Source of the DNA: an uncultured Algibacter sp.
Lineage (GTDB): Bacteria > Bacteroidota > Bacteroidia > Flavobacteriales > Flavobacteriaceae
NCBI RefSeq assembly: GCF_947487575.1
Contig: NZ_CANKXG010000007.1
Location: forward strand, 1-64,000
Length of the DNA stretch: 64,000 bases
Reading direction: 5' to 3'
The position numbers and the translations under genes were made by a program. The notes beneath the pieces are model-generated. The model was not told the origin of the DNA. It ran no database searches and was given only the letters and a program-made list of their open reading frames with translations. This document shows, piece by piece, positions 1-9,200 of the stretch. Every line of letters starts with the position of its first letter. Position 1 is the first letter of the stretch.

Positions 1-84
1 CGCTTTACGTACCCAGTGTTTTCCGATGTTTTCATTACACTAATGTTTTAGTGTATCGCTATTTCAGGACGGGACAAGGTTATT
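1..84. other. Possible insertion-sequence end (remnant, cut by window edge)
   Basis: No complete gene is present. The stretch ends in ATTTCAGGACGGGACAAGG, which resembles from memory the terminal inverted repeat of IS3-family elements in flavobacteria. It also holds a perfect 7-bp inverted repeat, TACACTA (36-42) and TAGTGTA (49-55). One frame is open from the left edge to a TAA near 86. No transposase motif is visible, so the assignment rests on resemblance of the last bases only and the rest lies outside the window. Confidence 0.2.
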
Positions 85-123
85 AAAAAAAAATCCCGTA
101 AACATAAGTTTCGGGATTTTTTT
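85..123 (-). terminator. Rho-independent terminator of tRNA-Phe
   Basis: The stem AAATCCCG / CGGGATTT is flanked by A and T tracts on both sides, so it can work in either direction. It lies 2 bases beyond the 3' end of the minus-strand tRNA-Phe gene, and reading that strand the hairpin is followed by a run of T. Confidence 0.8.
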
Positions 124-124
124 G

Positions 125-197
125 TGGTACCTCCAGGAATCGAACCAGGGACACAAGGATTTTCAGTCCTTTGCTCTACCAACTGAGCTAAGGTACC
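125..197 (-). tRNA. tRNA-Phe (anticodon GAA)
   Basis: On the minus strand a 73-nt cloverleaf folds with acceptor stem GGTACCT/AGGTACC, a D-arm around TAGCTCAGTTGGTAGAGC, anticodon stem AAGGA/TCCTT with loop CTGAAAA (anticodon GAA), and a T-arm with GGTTCGATTCC. The discriminator base is A. The 3' CCA is not encoded. Confidence 0.97.
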
Positions 198-212
198 TCG
201 CCAAAGCGGTTG

Positions 213-243
213 CAAATATATATTCAATTTTGTTATTCCCCAA
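213..243 (-). promoter_or_regulatory. Bacteroidota-type promoter of tRNA-Phe
   Basis: Reading the minus strand, TTG (243-241) is separated by exactly 20 bases from TATATTTG (220-213). This matches the -33 TTG / -7 TAnnTTTG promoter of Bacteroidota. The -7 box ends 15 bases before the tRNA 5' end. It is the clearest promoter in the window. Confidence 0.75.
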
Positions 244-379
244 GAGAAAAATGTAAAAAATTACATTATTTGCTTTTAATTTTTAAATGTTAAAGTTAAT
301 TTATTTATTATGAATATTATAACAAAACAAAGTGTGGTAATTGTGAGCCATTTTGTAAATTTATTTTTTTTTCAGATAT

Positions 380-1111
380 ATGAATTTGATTATTGATGTT
401 GGGAATTCTTTTGTGAAACTAGCTGTTTTTGATAATAGTGAGATGGTTGATAAGGTTGTTGTTAAACTCGATGATTTTATAGATGAATTTAAAATTTTAA
501 AGAAAAAATATATTTCAATTGAAAGCGCTATTATTTCATCTGTTGGAGGGCTTAAAAAGAAAGATATAAGTAGGATAGAAAAACATCTAGATTTAACGGT
601 ACTGGATTCTGATACTAATTTGCCTTTTAAAAACCTGTATAAAACCCCAAAAACTTTGGGGGTTGATAGAATAGCTTTGGTTTGCGGATCTATAAAGCAG
701 TTTTCTGATAAAAATGTTCTTATTATTGATGCTGGTACCTGTGTTACGTATGATTTTAAAAATTCGGATAACGAATATTTAGGTGGAGCCATTTCACCAG
801 GTATTCGAGTACGTTATAAATCGTTAAATAATTTAACGGCTAATTTACCGTTATTAGAATCAGAAATGCCAGAGCATATTATAGGTGGTACTACTAATGA
901 GTCGATACATTCTGGTGTTATTTATGGTATTTTAAATGAAATAGATGGTATTATAGATTCCTATAAACTTAAATATTCAGATTTAACAGTAATTTTAACA
1001 GGAGGGGATGCTAAATTCTTGTCTAAACAATTAAAAAGTAGCATATTTGCCAATCCTAATTTTCTATTAGAAGGATTAAACTTTATTTTACAATTTAACT
1101 CAGACGAATGA
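380..1111 (+). CDS. coaX: Type III pantothenate kinase
   Basis: CoaX phosphorylates pantothenate with ATP in the first step of coenzyme A synthesis, in the cytosol. The 243-aa length is usual for the family. The N-terminal phosphate-binding motif DVGNSFVKLAVFD follows directly after the start, GVDRIAL lies near residue 95, and DAGTCVTYD near residue 118 carries a catalytic-type Asp of the ASKHA fold. The ATG at 380 puts the first motif at residues 6-18, as expected. The stop overlaps the next start by four bases (ATGA), so the two are translationally coupled. It heads an envelope-related run and has 180 bases of AT-rich DNA upstream. Confidence 0.95.
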   Translation: MNLIIDVGNSFVKLAVFDNSEMVDKVVVKLDDFIDEFKILKKKYISIESAIISSVGGLKKKDISRIEKHLDLTVLDSDTNLPFKNLYKTPKTLGVDRIALVCGSIKQFSDKNVLIIDAGTCVTYDFKNSDNEYLGGAISPGIRVRYKSLNNLTANLPLLESEMPEHIIGGTTNESIHSGVIYGILNEIDGIIDSYKLKYSDLTVILTGGDAKFLSKQLKSSIFANPNFLLEGLNFILQFNSDE

Positions 1112-2424
1112 TAAAAAAACTTGTATTAGTTTTTATTGCAACGATTGCGATTCACGGTTACGGACAACAAGGAACAACGTCACCTTATTCTTTTTATGGT
1201 ATTGGAAGTTTAAAATTTAAAGGTACCGTAGAGAATAGAAGCATGGGAGGCTTGAGCATTTATAATGATAGTATTCATGTTAATTTAAGAAACCCTGCTT
1301 CATACGCCGGTGATAATTTGGCAATTTGGGGTAAAGAGAGTAGACCTGTTAAATTTGCAATAGGCGGTAGTTATACTAGTACCGATTTAGAAAGTAATAA
1401 AAGTAGAGATAAGGCATCATCCACTACATTTGATTATTTGGCGGTTAGTATTCCGCTAGGGAAATTTGGATTTGGATTTGGACTTTTACCTTATACCTCA
1501 GTAGGTTATAAATTGGAATCTTTTTTAGAAACAAGTAGTGACGATATTGAGAACAAGTTTGAAGGTGAAGGAGGACTTAATAAAGCATTTTTAGGTTTTG
1601 GATATCAATTGGCTAAGGGTTTAAGTGTTGGAATTGATTTTCAGTATAATTTTGGAAATACTCAAAATAGTATTATTAATTTTCAATATTCAGGCGGGCA
1701 ACCAATACAATACAAATCTAAAGAAGCTAATAGATCAGATTTGAGTGGATTAAATTTGAATTTCGGATTATCATATAAAGGAATGGTTAGTGAAAAATTA
1801 GAATTGGTTTCTGGTTTGTCATACACTCCTGAAAGTAATTTGACATCTAAAAATGAACGTTCAATTTCCGTTATTACATTAACCTCTGATGGTCGAGAAG
1901 GAGTAAGAAATACAATTGACTCAGACTTAGCAGCTTTAGGTTTAGAACAAACAGAATTGGTTTTACCTTCTAAATTTTCTTTTGGTGCTGGAATAGGAGA
2001 ACCAATGAAATGGTTTGTTGGAGCTGAAACTACTTTTTTAAATACAAGTCAATTTTCGAATGTATTATTTAGTAATAATACTGATACTACTTACGAGGAT
2101 GCTTATTCTTTTTCATTAGGAGGTTTTTTTATTCCACAATATAATTCTTTTAGAAGTTACTTGAAAAGAGTTGTTTATAGAGCTGGTTTTAGAACTGAAG
2201 ACTCTGGGTTGAAAATAAATGGTGAATCAATTAAAGAGTTTGGCATATCTTTTGGAGTAGGTATACCAGTTGGAGATGCAAGACTATTATCAAATGCTAA
2301 TTTAGGTTTTGAAATCGGTCAACGAGGAACAAAAAACAGCAATTTAATACAGGAGAATTTTATTAGTTTGCAATTAAGTTTATCTTTGAATGATAGATGG
2401 TTCCAAAAACGAAAGTATGATTAA
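1108..2424 (+). CDS. Outer-membrane beta-barrel protein, porin/FadL-like
   Basis: A signal peptide (MIKKLVLVFIATIAIHGYGQ) precedes a 438-aa protein rich in Gly, Ser, Tyr and alternating hydrophobic residues, with repeated barrel-strand patterns such as FGFGFGLLPY and GFGYQLAKGLSVGIDFQYNFG and a barrel-like LQLSLSLNDRWF near the C-terminus. The opening TSPYSFYGIGSL, the MGGLSI segment and the mention of small substrates in related FadL/OmpP1 proteins suggest an outer-membrane channel, but the substrate cannot be read from the sequence. It overlaps coaX by 4 bases and is 18 bases from the TPR gene, so it is in the same operon. No specific function is claimed. Confidence 0.75.
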   Translation: MIKKLVLVFIATIAIHGYGQQGTTSPYSFYGIGSLKFKGTVENRSMGGLSIYNDSIHVNLRNPASYAGDNLAIWGKESRPVKFAIGGSYTSTDLESNKSRDKASSTTFDYLAVSIPLGKFGFGFGLLPYTSVGYKLESFLETSSDDIENKFEGEGGLNKAFLGFGYQLAKGLSVGIDFQYNFGNTQNSIINFQYSGGQPIQYKSKEANRSDLSGLNLNFGLSYKGMVSEKLELVSGLSYTPESNLTSKNERSISVITLTSDGREGVRNTIDSDLAALGLEQTELVLPSKFSFGAGIGEPMKWFVGAETTFLNTSQFSNVLFSNNTDTTYEDAYSFSLGGFFIPQYNSFRSYLKRVVYRAGFRTEDSGLKINGESIKEFGISFGVGIPVGDARLLSNANLGFEIGQRGTKNSNLIQENFISLQLSLSLNDRWFQKRKYD

Positions 2425-2442
2425 CAAAACAAAAAATTTATC

Positions 2443-3825
2443 ATGAAAACAAAAATTACTTTATTATTAGCTTTATTCTTTATTGGATTAAATTTTAGTT
2501 TTGCGCAACAAGATGAAGAGTGCATGACTAAACTATCTATATTCCATGAATATACAAAAGCTAAAAATTATGATGCGGCTTATGAACCATGGATGGCTGT
2601 AAGAAATAAGTGTCCAAAATTTAACAATGCTATTTATGTAGATGGTGAAAAGATTTTAAAAGATAAAATTAAGAATGCAACAGGAACTGATAAAAAAGCT
2701 TTTATAGATGATTTATTGAAATTATGGGAGCAAAGAGCTGAGCATTTTGCTAGTAAAACGCCTAAAGGTGAATATGCTGCGCAGGCTTCTCAGTTAATGT
2801 ATGATAATAGAAAAGAGTTGGCTAAAACGGATGAGGACTTGTATGCAAGTTTTGATGCTGCTTATCAATTAGATAAAAGTACTTTTTCAAACCCTAAAAG
2901 TTTATATACTTACTTTTCTTTAATGGTAGATTTGTATGATGCTGGAAAAAAACCTGCTGCAGATTTATTTAATAAATATGATGATGTTGTTGAAAAAGTA
3001 GAAGATGAAGTAAAAAGTTTTTCTGAAAAGCTAAATAAACTTATTGAAAAGGAAGATGCAGGTACAGATTTAACTAAAAAAGAAGGGAAGTATAAAAAGT
3101 ACTATGAAAGCTATTTAAAAGCTTATGATCAAATTTCTGGTAGTATTGATGGAAAACTAGGAGATAGAGCAAATTGTCAAAACTTGATTCCTTTATACAG
3201 AAAAGATTTTGATTCAAATAGAAATAATGCTATTTGGTTACAAAGAGCAGCGGGTAAAATGTCTCAAAAGGAATGTACTGATGACCCATTATTCTTTGAG
3301 TTAGTAAATGCTTATCATAACATAAGTCCATCAGCTAATTCAGCTTATTATCTTGGACTATTAAAAGATAAAGATGGTGATACAAATGGAGCTATAAGTT
3401 TCTTTGAACAAGCTATTGGATTAGAGACAGATAGTTTCAAAAAATCAAAATTATATTATAGAATTGCCACTAAGTTAAAAGCAAGAGGAAGCTATGGTAA
3501 AGCAAGAAACTATTACAGACAAGCATTAAAGCTTAATCCATCAAATGGCCGCCCTTATATTGCTATTGCTGCAATGTATGCTAAAAGTGCCAATAATTGT
3601 GGACAAAGTAATTTTGATAAAAGAGCTGTATATTGGTTAGCCGCAGCTGAAGCTAGAAAAGCTGCACGTGTTGACCCAACATTAAAAAAGGCAGCTGCGC
3701 AATCGGTTGCAAATTATAATGCAAAGGCACCACAAAAATCTGAAATTTTTAGTTCAGGTAGAGCAGGACAAACAATTAAAATTGGTTGTTGGATTGGAGC
3801 TTCTGTTACAGTGCCAAATATCTAA
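2443..3825 (+). CDS. Periplasmic tetratricopeptide-repeat protein
   Basis: A 460-aa protein with a signal peptide ending at FSFAQ (about residue 21). The mature part is almost wholly helical and Lys-rich. TPR-type helices are clearest at residues 295-375, for example ANSAYYLGLLKDKDGDTNGAISFFEQAI and KLYYRIATKLKARGSYGKARNYYRQALKLNPSNGRPYIAIAAMY. Such proteins act as scaffolds; the partner is unknown. It sits between an outer-membrane protein and lptC and its stop overlaps the lptC start (TAATG), so a role in envelope assembly is a reasonable inference from context only. Confidence 0.8.
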   Translation: MKTKITLLLALFFIGLNFSFAQQDEECMTKLSIFHEYTKAKNYDAAYEPWMAVRNKCPKFNNAIYVDGEKILKDKIKNATGTDKKAFIDDLLKLWEQRAEHFASKTPKGEYAAQASQLMYDNRKELAKTDEDLYASFDAAYQLDKSTFSNPKSLYTYFSLMVDLYDAGKKPAADLFNKYDDVVEKVEDEVKSFSEKLNKLIEKEDAGTDLTKKEGKYKKYYESYLKAYDQISGSIDGKLGDRANCQNLIPLYRKDFDSNRNNAIWLQRAAGKMSQKECTDDPLFFELVNAYHNISPSANSAYYLGLLKDKDGDTNGAISFFEQAIGLETDSFKKSKLYYRIATKLKARGSYGKARNYYRQALKLNPSNGRPYIAIAAMYAKSANNCGQSNFDKRAVYWLAAAEARKAARVDPTLKKAAAQSVANYNAKAPQKSEIFSSGRAGQTIKIGCWIGASVTVPNI

Positions 3826-4385
3826 TGAACAAAAGCGTTACATATAACATTTTAAACATAGTCACAATATTCATTGTGACTATGTTTTTTTCATGTAATG
3901 ATAGTTTTAAACAAGTTCAAAAAATAGGAATTTCAGAAAACGAACCGATTGGAATTGAATATAATAGTAATATTAAATATACTGATTCTGGTAGGGTTAG
4001 TGCAAACTTAATTAGTGCTAAAATGTTTGATTACTCAAATAGAGATTTTCCTTTTTATCAATTTACAGATGGTGTTACCTTATATATATATGATAAGGGT
4101 AATAAAAATAAAAAGAGTACTATTGTTGCAGATAATGCTTTTGTATATGAGAATACCGATTTAATAGATATGCAGGATAACGTTGTTATTACCACTTATG
4201 ATAACCAAGTTTTAAAAACTGATCAATTATTTTACGATCAGAAAAAAGAATGGCTATCTACTAATAAGCCAGTTAGTTTTAAAACAGAACAAGATATTAT
4301 TAACGGAAATGGTTTTGATTCTAATTCAAAATTTACAAATGCCGAAGTACTTGAAGTTACAGGTATTATTACATTAGAAGATTAA
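3825..4385 (+). CDS. lptC: LPS export protein LptC (lipoprotein form)
   Basis: LptC takes lipopolysaccharide from the LptBFG transporter and hands it to LptA in the periplasm. The 186-aa product has a lipobox ending in MFFSC, so it is probably a lipoprotein. The body shows the repeating beta-jellyroll of the family: SGRVSANLISAKMFDY, TIVADNAFVYENTDLIDMQDNVVI, VLKTDQLFYDQKKEWLSTNKPVSF and INGNGFDSN. A longer frame opens upstream, but it would overlap the TPR gene by 40 bases and place 13 odd residues before the lipoprotein signal; the ATG at 3825, sharing an A with the upstream TAA, is the better start. Confidence 0.9.
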   Translation: MNKSVTYNILNIVTIFIVTMFFSCNDSFKQVQKIGISENEPIGIEYNSNIKYTDSGRVSANLISAKMFDYSNRDFPFYQFTDGVTLYIYDKGNKNKKSTIVADNAFVYENTDLIDMQDNVVITTYDNQVLKTDQLFYDQKKEWLSTNKPVSFKTEQDIINGNGFDSNSKFTNAEVLEVTGIITLED

Positions 4386-4422
4386 TTTCTACTAAATCAA
4401 AACTTCCTTTCTCAATTTTAAG

Positions 4423-4438
4423 TATCTTTATACCTTTA
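4423..4438 (+). promoter_or_regulatory. Candidate internal promoter (-7 elements)
   Basis: Two adjacent near-consensus -7 boxes, TATCTTTA (4423-4430) and TACCTTTA (4431-4438), lie 19-34 bases before the start at 4457. No good -33 TTG is seen at the right distance, so this is tentative. Confidence 0.35.
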
Positions 4439-4456
4439 AAACACAGACTTAAATAG

Positions 4457-4651
4457 ATGAAATATTCCAAGATTTTTCAATACGCTTATTTAATTTTTGC
4501 AGTATTATTTGTTTATGATGGCTTTTCAAAATGGGGTGATGGTACTAACGGTACATATATTTCCCTTGGCTTGGCTGCTTTAGCTATTTTTATGTATTTT
4601 TTTAGAAAAAAATTTGGTAGAAAATTTGAAAATAAAGATAATACCAAATAA
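4457..4651 (+). CDS. Small inner-membrane protein, unknown function
   Basis: A 64-aa protein with two predicted membrane segments (about residues 8-22 and 34-50: YAYLIFAVLFVYDGF and YISLGLAALAIFMYFF) separated by a short polar loop, and a basic tail (RKKFGRKFENKDNTK). The start of the next gene follows the stop directly with no gap, which supports it as a real, co-translated gene. No family is recognised. Confidence 0.7.
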   Translation: MKYSKIFQYAYLIFAVLFVYDGFSKWGDGTNGTYISLGLAALAIFMYFFRKKFGRKFENKDNTK

Positions 4652-5941
4652 ATGAGCATTTATGTTATTATCATAATTGTTTCATTAATACTCTCAGCTT
4701 TCTTTTCAGGTATGGAGATTGCTTATGTGTCTTCAAATAAAATTCATATTGAAATTGAAAAAAAACAAGAAGGTATTCTTGCAAAAGCCTTAAGCAAACT
4801 AACAGTAAAACCTTCAAAGTTTATAACGACAATGCTTATTGGTAATAATATAGCATTAGTTATCTATGGTTTTTTTATGGGTGACTTATTGGTTAATTGG
4901 TTTCAAACGTTATTACCAACATCTTACTCTTTTTTAGATTATTTATTAACAGATTTAAGTTTGTTATCTCAAACAGTAATTTCAACTCTAGTTATATTAA
5001 TTACTGCAGAGTTTTTGCCAAAAGTGTTTTTTCAAATATATGCCAATACTTTAATTAAAGCATTGGCAATTCCAGCTTATATATTTTATGTTCTGTTTAC
5101 TTTTATTTCAGATTTTGTTATCTGGATTTCAGATTTTGTTTTGAAAGTATTTTTTAAAACTGAAGGCGACCAAATTCAACTTGCATTTACTAAAGTTGAA
5201 CTTGGCAATTATATAAGTGAACAAATGGAATCTGTTGAAGCACGAGATGATGTAGATAGTGAAATACAAATTTTTCAAAATGCCTTAGAGTTTTCAGAAG
5301 TAAAAGCTCGTGAGGTAATGATTCCAAGAACAGAAATTATAGCCGTAGAAATTTCAAATTCAGTAAAATCATTAAATGCGTTATTTACAGAAACTGGTAG
5401 GACTAAAATTTTAGTATATAAAGATACTGTTGATGATATTTTGGGTTATGTGCACTCTTTTGAGTTGTTTAAAAAAAGAAAAACAATAAAGTCTATGCTA
5501 ACTCCTGTTGAGTTTGTTCCAGAAACGGTACTCATAAAAGATGTTTTAAATGTGCTTACTAAAAAGCGTAGAAGTATTGCGGTGGTTTTAGATGAGTATG
5601 GAGGAACATCAGGTATTATGACTGTGGAAGATATTGTAGAAGAACTCTTTGGTGAAATTGAAGACGAGCACGATTCGGTTGATTTAATTGAAGAAAATCT
5701 TGAAAATAATACTTATAAATTTTCTGGGCGTTTGGAGGTTGATTATATTAATGAAACATATAAGATAAATCTTCCAGAGAGTGAGAATTACGAAACTCTT
5801 GGTGGGTTAATTGTTAATTATACTGAAGAGATTCCTACCCAAAATGATATTGTTCAAATTGAAACTTTTCAATTTACAATTTTAGAAGTATCGAACACTA
5901 AAATTGATTTAGTAGAAATTAAAGTGATAGAAGAAGATTAA
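4652..5941 (+). CDS. CNNM/CorC-HlyC family membrane protein (DUF21 and CBS pair)
   Basis: A 429-aa inner-membrane protein of the hemolysin C / CorB-CorC family, linked in other bacteria to divalent-cation (Mg or Co) export. Residues 1-185 form the DUF21 membrane domain, starting SIYVIIIIVSLILSAFFSGMEIAYVSSNK. A CBS pair spans about 205-325 (VMIPRTEIIAVE; VVLDEYGGTSGIMTVEDIVEELFGEIEDEHD). The C-terminal CorC_HlyC domain (FSGRLEVDYINETYKINLPES... GGLIVNY) covers 345-425. The same architecture is found in the gliding-associated protein GldE, so that name cannot be excluded, but nothing nearby is a gliding gene. It begins at the base after the upstream stop. Confidence 0.85.
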   Translation: MSIYVIIIIVSLILSAFFSGMEIAYVSSNKIHIEIEKKQEGILAKALSKLTVKPSKFITTMLIGNNIALVIYGFFMGDLLVNWFQTLLPTSYSFLDYLLTDLSLLSQTVISTLVILITAEFLPKVFFQIYANTLIKALAIPAYIFYVLFTFISDFVIWISDFVLKVFFKTEGDQIQLAFTKVELGNYISEQMESVEARDDVDSEIQIFQNALEFSEVKAREVMIPRTEIIAVEISNSVKSLNALFTETGRTKILVYKDTVDDILGYVHSFELFKKRKTIKSMLTPVEFVPETVLIKDVLNVLTKKRRSIAVVLDEYGGTSGIMTVEDIVEELFGEIEDEHDSVDLIEENLENNTYKFSGRLEVDYINETYKINLPESENYETLGGLIVNYTEEIPTQNDIVQIETFQFTILEVSNTKIDLVEIKVIEED

Positions 5942-6071
5942 AAACATATTTCTACTTTTATTATTGAATAGAAAATGGTATTTTCGCGCACGATATTTTT
6001 ATCAGTTTATTGCAATTAATATCAAATAAACAAGCAATTCTAACGACGGATTTTAAAAATTAAATTTACAA

Positions 6072-8201
6072 ATGGCAGTTTTAAATAAGATAAGACAACG
6101 TTCACTATTCTTAATACTAATTATAGCATTAGCGCTATTTTCTTTTGTATTAGCAGATTTGTTTAAAAACAGTGATGCATTGACATCTAAGTCTCAAAAC
6201 ATTGTTGCAACTATAAATGGTAAAGATCTTACTCGTGAGGATTTTTTGCAAAAAGTTGAGCAATTACAAAGACAAATGGGGCCAAGTGCAACCAACACTC
6301 AAGTGATGAATAGAGTTTGGGAACAAGAAGTTAGACAAGCTGTAATGGAAACTCAGTATGATGAGCTTGAGATTTCTGTTGAAAAGGATCAAATGAGAGA
6401 CTTGCTTAAAACGTCGTTAGCTACAAACCAAAACTTTTTGAATGAAGCAGGGCTTTTTGATGAAAATAAAATGAACGAATATATTGCTAACTTAAAAGAA
6501 ACATCACCTGCAGGTTTTCAAAGTTGGGTAAACTATGAAGAACAAGTGGCTTCGAATGCTTTAAGTCAAAACTATTTTAATATGGTTAAGGCTGGTTTAA
6601 CTGGTACACTTGCTGAAGGTAAACTGGACCATGAATTAGAAGGTAATAAAGTTGATATTAAATATGTTCAAATTAATTTTTCTACAATTCCAGATAGTAT
6701 TGTTGAAGTTTCAAAATCAGATATAACAAAGTATATCAGTACTAATAAAAATCAATATAAAGTTGATGCATCTAGAGATATTCGTTTTGTAGAATTTAAA
6801 GAAATTGCATCTGTTGAAGATGAAAATGCTATTAAAGCAGAATTGAATACTTACGTTAATGGTAGATTTGTTGATGATAGAGGTAGAAAAGATACTATTG
6901 TTGCTTTTTCTAAAGTAAAGGATAATGAGGAATATATAAACTCAATTGCCACTTCAGATATAAAATTTGATAAGCGTTTTATTTTTAAATCAAGTTTACC
7001 AACAGAAGCTGCCGATGCTATTTATAATTTAAATGAAGGAGAAGTATATGGACCATACAAGCATGATGGGGCATTTAAGGTAACTAAATTAATAGCAGTT
7101 AAACAAATACCAGATTCAGCTAAAGTAAGACATATTTTAATTCCTTTTGTAGGTGCACAGAGTGCAGGCCCAGATGTTACAACAACAGAGGCAGAGGCTA
7201 AAGTAACTTCAGATAGTTTATTAGCTATTCTTAAGCGTAACCGTTCAAAATTCCCTGAGTTTGTTAAGGAATTTTCATCAGATAAAGGGAGTGTTGCTAA
7301 AGAAGGTCGATATGATTGGCATCCATATAATACTATGGTTCCCGAATTTAATGCTTTTGAATTTGAAGGAAAAACAGGAGATTTAGGTGTTGTTAAAACT
7401 GTATTCGGATTTCATATTATAGAAGTTGAAGGACAGAAAAATAAAACTAAAGCGATACAAGTAGGAACGATTTCTAGAAAAATTGAGCCATCTGAAAAAA
7501 CTACTGATAAAGTGTTTAGAGATGCATCAAACTTTGAGATTAATGCTGGTAAAGGAGATTTTAGTAAACTTGCTACTGATAATAAATATACATTGAGACC
7601 TGTTAATGGAATTAAGGTGTTAGATGAAAATATCCCAGGTGTTGGAAACCAAAGACCTATTGTGCGTTGGGCTTTTGAAGAAGATGCAGAGGTTGGAGAT
7701 ATTAAACGTTTTAATGTGACTAATGGTTATGTAATTGCGCAATTAGTTGCTAAACATGAGGCAGGATTAATGTCTGCTGATGATGCTACAGCTAAAGTTT
7801 TGCCTATTATTAGAAAAGAAAAGAAAGCAAAACTAATTAGAGATAGAGTTACTACAAGTACTTTAGAAAATTTAGCGGCGGCTGAAAAAACTAACGTAAG
7901 AACGTCTAATAGTATTAACATGAAAAACCCAACTATTTCTGGCGGAGGAAGAGAGCCGCTAGTTGTTGGTGCTGCTTTTGGATTGAATGAAGGTGAGACT
8001 TCTGGCTTAATTGATGGAACTAATGGTGTGTATATGGTACAAGTTACTAAAGTTACACCAGCTGTAGCTCTAGAGAATTATCAAGCTGCTGCTAACAGGG
8101 TGGAGCAACAAAAAGCAAATACTGTAACTTCTAAGTTATACGAAGCCTTGAAAGAAGCTGCTGATATTGAAGATAATAGGGCAAGTACTCAAGTTCAATA
8201 A
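6072..8201 (+). CDS. ppiD: PpiD/SurA-type peptidyl-prolyl isomerase, membrane-anchored
   Basis: A periplasmic folding factor anchored in the inner membrane that helps newly exported proteins, including outer-membrane proteins. The 709-aa product has one N-terminal membrane segment (about residues 11-31, SLFLILIIALALFSFVLADLF), a SurA_N-like chaperone region (about 45-230, with FLQKVEQLQRQMG) and a parvulin PPIC domain at about 351-450 (KVRHILIPF ... GDLGVVKTVFGFHIIEVEG). The large C-terminal part (450-709) is another chaperone-like region. A 130-base gap separates it from the upstream gene and a strong terminator follows. It fits the envelope-biogenesis theme of the run. Confidence 0.88.
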   Translation: MAVLNKIRQRSLFLILIIALALFSFVLADLFKNSDALTSKSQNIVATINGKDLTREDFLQKVEQLQRQMGPSATNTQVMNRVWEQEVRQAVMETQYDELEISVEKDQMRDLLKTSLATNQNFLNEAGLFDENKMNEYIANLKETSPAGFQSWVNYEEQVASNALSQNYFNMVKAGLTGTLAEGKLDHELEGNKVDIKYVQINFSTIPDSIVEVSKSDITKYISTNKNQYKVDASRDIRFVEFKEIASVEDENAIKAELNTYVNGRFVDDRGRKDTIVAFSKVKDNEEYINSIATSDIKFDKRFIFKSSLPTEAADAIYNLNEGEVYGPYKHDGAFKVTKLIAVKQIPDSAKVRHILIPFVGAQSAGPDVTTTEAEAKVTSDSLLAILKRNRSKFPEFVKEFSSDKGSVAKEGRYDWHPYNTMVPEFNAFEFEGKTGDLGVVKTVFGFHIIEVEGQKNKTKAIQVGTISRKIEPSEKTTDKVFRDASNFEINAGKGDFSKLATDNKYTLRPVNGIKVLDENIPGVGNQRPIVRWAFEEDAEVGDIKRFNVTNGYVIAQLVAKHEAGLMSADDATAKVLPIIRKEKKAKLIRDRVTTSTLENLAAAEKTNVRTSNSINMKNPTISGGGREPLVVGAAFGLNEGETSGLIDGTNGVYMVQVTKVTPAVALENYQAAANRVEQQKANTVTSKLYEALKEAADIEDNRASTQVQ

Positions 8202-8209
8202 GGAAACAA

Positions 8210-8256
8210 AATACTTAAAAAAATGCCTCGTTAAACGAGGTTTTTTTTTAAGTATT
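8210..8256. terminator. Bidirectional terminator between ppiD and the GHMP kinase
   Basis: The core hairpin GCCTCG / CGAGG is flanked by AATACTTAAAAAAA and TTTTTTTTTAAGTATT, which pair to extend the stem and give a U-tract on either strand. It lies between two convergent genes and can serve both. Confidence 0.85.
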
Positions 8257-8279
8257 AATCCCGTGAGCCTTAAATTTTG

Positions 8280-9200
8280 CTAGGTGTTTTGCAATATCAT
8301 ATCTGAATATTGAATTATAGTTGTGTAACCTCGGTCTTTAAAATATTTGTAGAGGTTATGCTTGGTGGCAACAAGCACAAAATCTCCTCCCCAAGCCCCA
8401 AGGCTTTTAATGGCGCCATCAAAATCTTTAAATAATTGATCTTTTATAGGTACTTGTTTTGTTATTTTGGATATTATGGTTTCATGTTGAAGCATTAAGT
8501 TTTGAAACTGTTCTAGCGCTTTACAGCTTATCATTTCTGAAGTAATTTTATTTATATCCTCAATAGTAGGTTGGCTGTTTTCTTTATTATCATGATAGTG
8601 CCTTATGCCATCTCTGCTATTTTGTTTTTTATTTAAATGCACAAAGTAAAGGTGATCTTTAAATTGAGGGTTGAAATCTATGGGTTTAATTATAGGGTTT
8701 TTATTGTCTATTTGATACGTTATAGGTGTGTTATATTGAGCACAAGCAATATCGTAACCACTACCACCAAAAGTTTTTTCTAATAGTTTATAGGCATCAA
8801 TATTTGCCCATTGTGCTATATTGTTTATTAGGGTTGATGATGTTCCTAATCCCCAATTTTTTGGAAACTCTAAATGTGTTTCAACTTTAAAACCATGTTT
8901 GTCATTTAAGAAACTCGGGTTTAGATTTTTTGCAACATTTAGTATTTGAATAAGTCTATCACTTATGTTATTGCGAGGAGGTAACGACGTAGTAATCTGT
9001 TCAATTAAAAACTTATCTTCAAACCAAACGCTTTTATTTTCATCAAAACTTTTCCAATGTAAATAGGGTTCTTCAATAATTTCAACTATTAAGGATTGCC
9101 CATATTTTGTTGGAATTGCCAATGATGAAGCTCCATCAAGTACAACATATTCCCCTGAAAGAAGAAGTTTTCCGTGACTATAAAAGGTTTTACTTTTCAC
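8280..9200 (-). CDS. GHMP-family kinase, probably of the mevalonate pathway
   Basis: A 306-aa GHMP kinase. Motif 1 is at the N-terminus (HGKLLLSGEYVVLDGASSLA), the glycine-rich ATP loop is PKNWGLGTSSTLINN near residue 115, GGSGYDIACAQ is near 145 and the C-terminal GAWGGDFVLVA matches motif 3. Being directly downstream of HMG-CoA reductase suggests mevalonate or phosphomevalonate kinase; the sequence alone does not settle which. The start is GTG at 9200, overlapping the end of the reductase gene by 11 bases, which argues for translational coupling. An ATG that keeps motif 1 is not available. Confidence 0.8.
   Translation of the reverse strand: MKSKTFYSHGKLLLSGEYVVLDGASSLAIPTKYGQSLIVEIIEEPYLHWKSFDENKSVWFEDKFLIEQITTSLPPRNNISDRLIQILNVAKNLNPSFLNDKHGFKVETHLEFPKNWGLGTSSTLINNIAQWANIDAYKLLEKTFGGSGYDIACAQYNTPITYQIDNKNPIIKPIDFNPQFKDHLYFVHLNKKQNSRDGIRHYHDNKENSQPTIEDINKITSEMISCKALEQFQNLMLQHETIISKITKQVPIKDQLFKDFDGAIKSLGAWGGDFVLVATKHNLYKYFKDRGYTTIIQYSDMILQNT

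Noticed and set aside
361-792. 143-codon open frame on the minus strand across coaX
   Set aside because: It lies antisense to a clear coaX with all motifs and its translation is low-complexity, so it is a shadow.
3786-3824. Longer lptC starting upstream inside the TPR gene
   Set aside because: The 13 extra residues would precede a normal lipoprotein signal; the TAATG junction is the usual coupled start.
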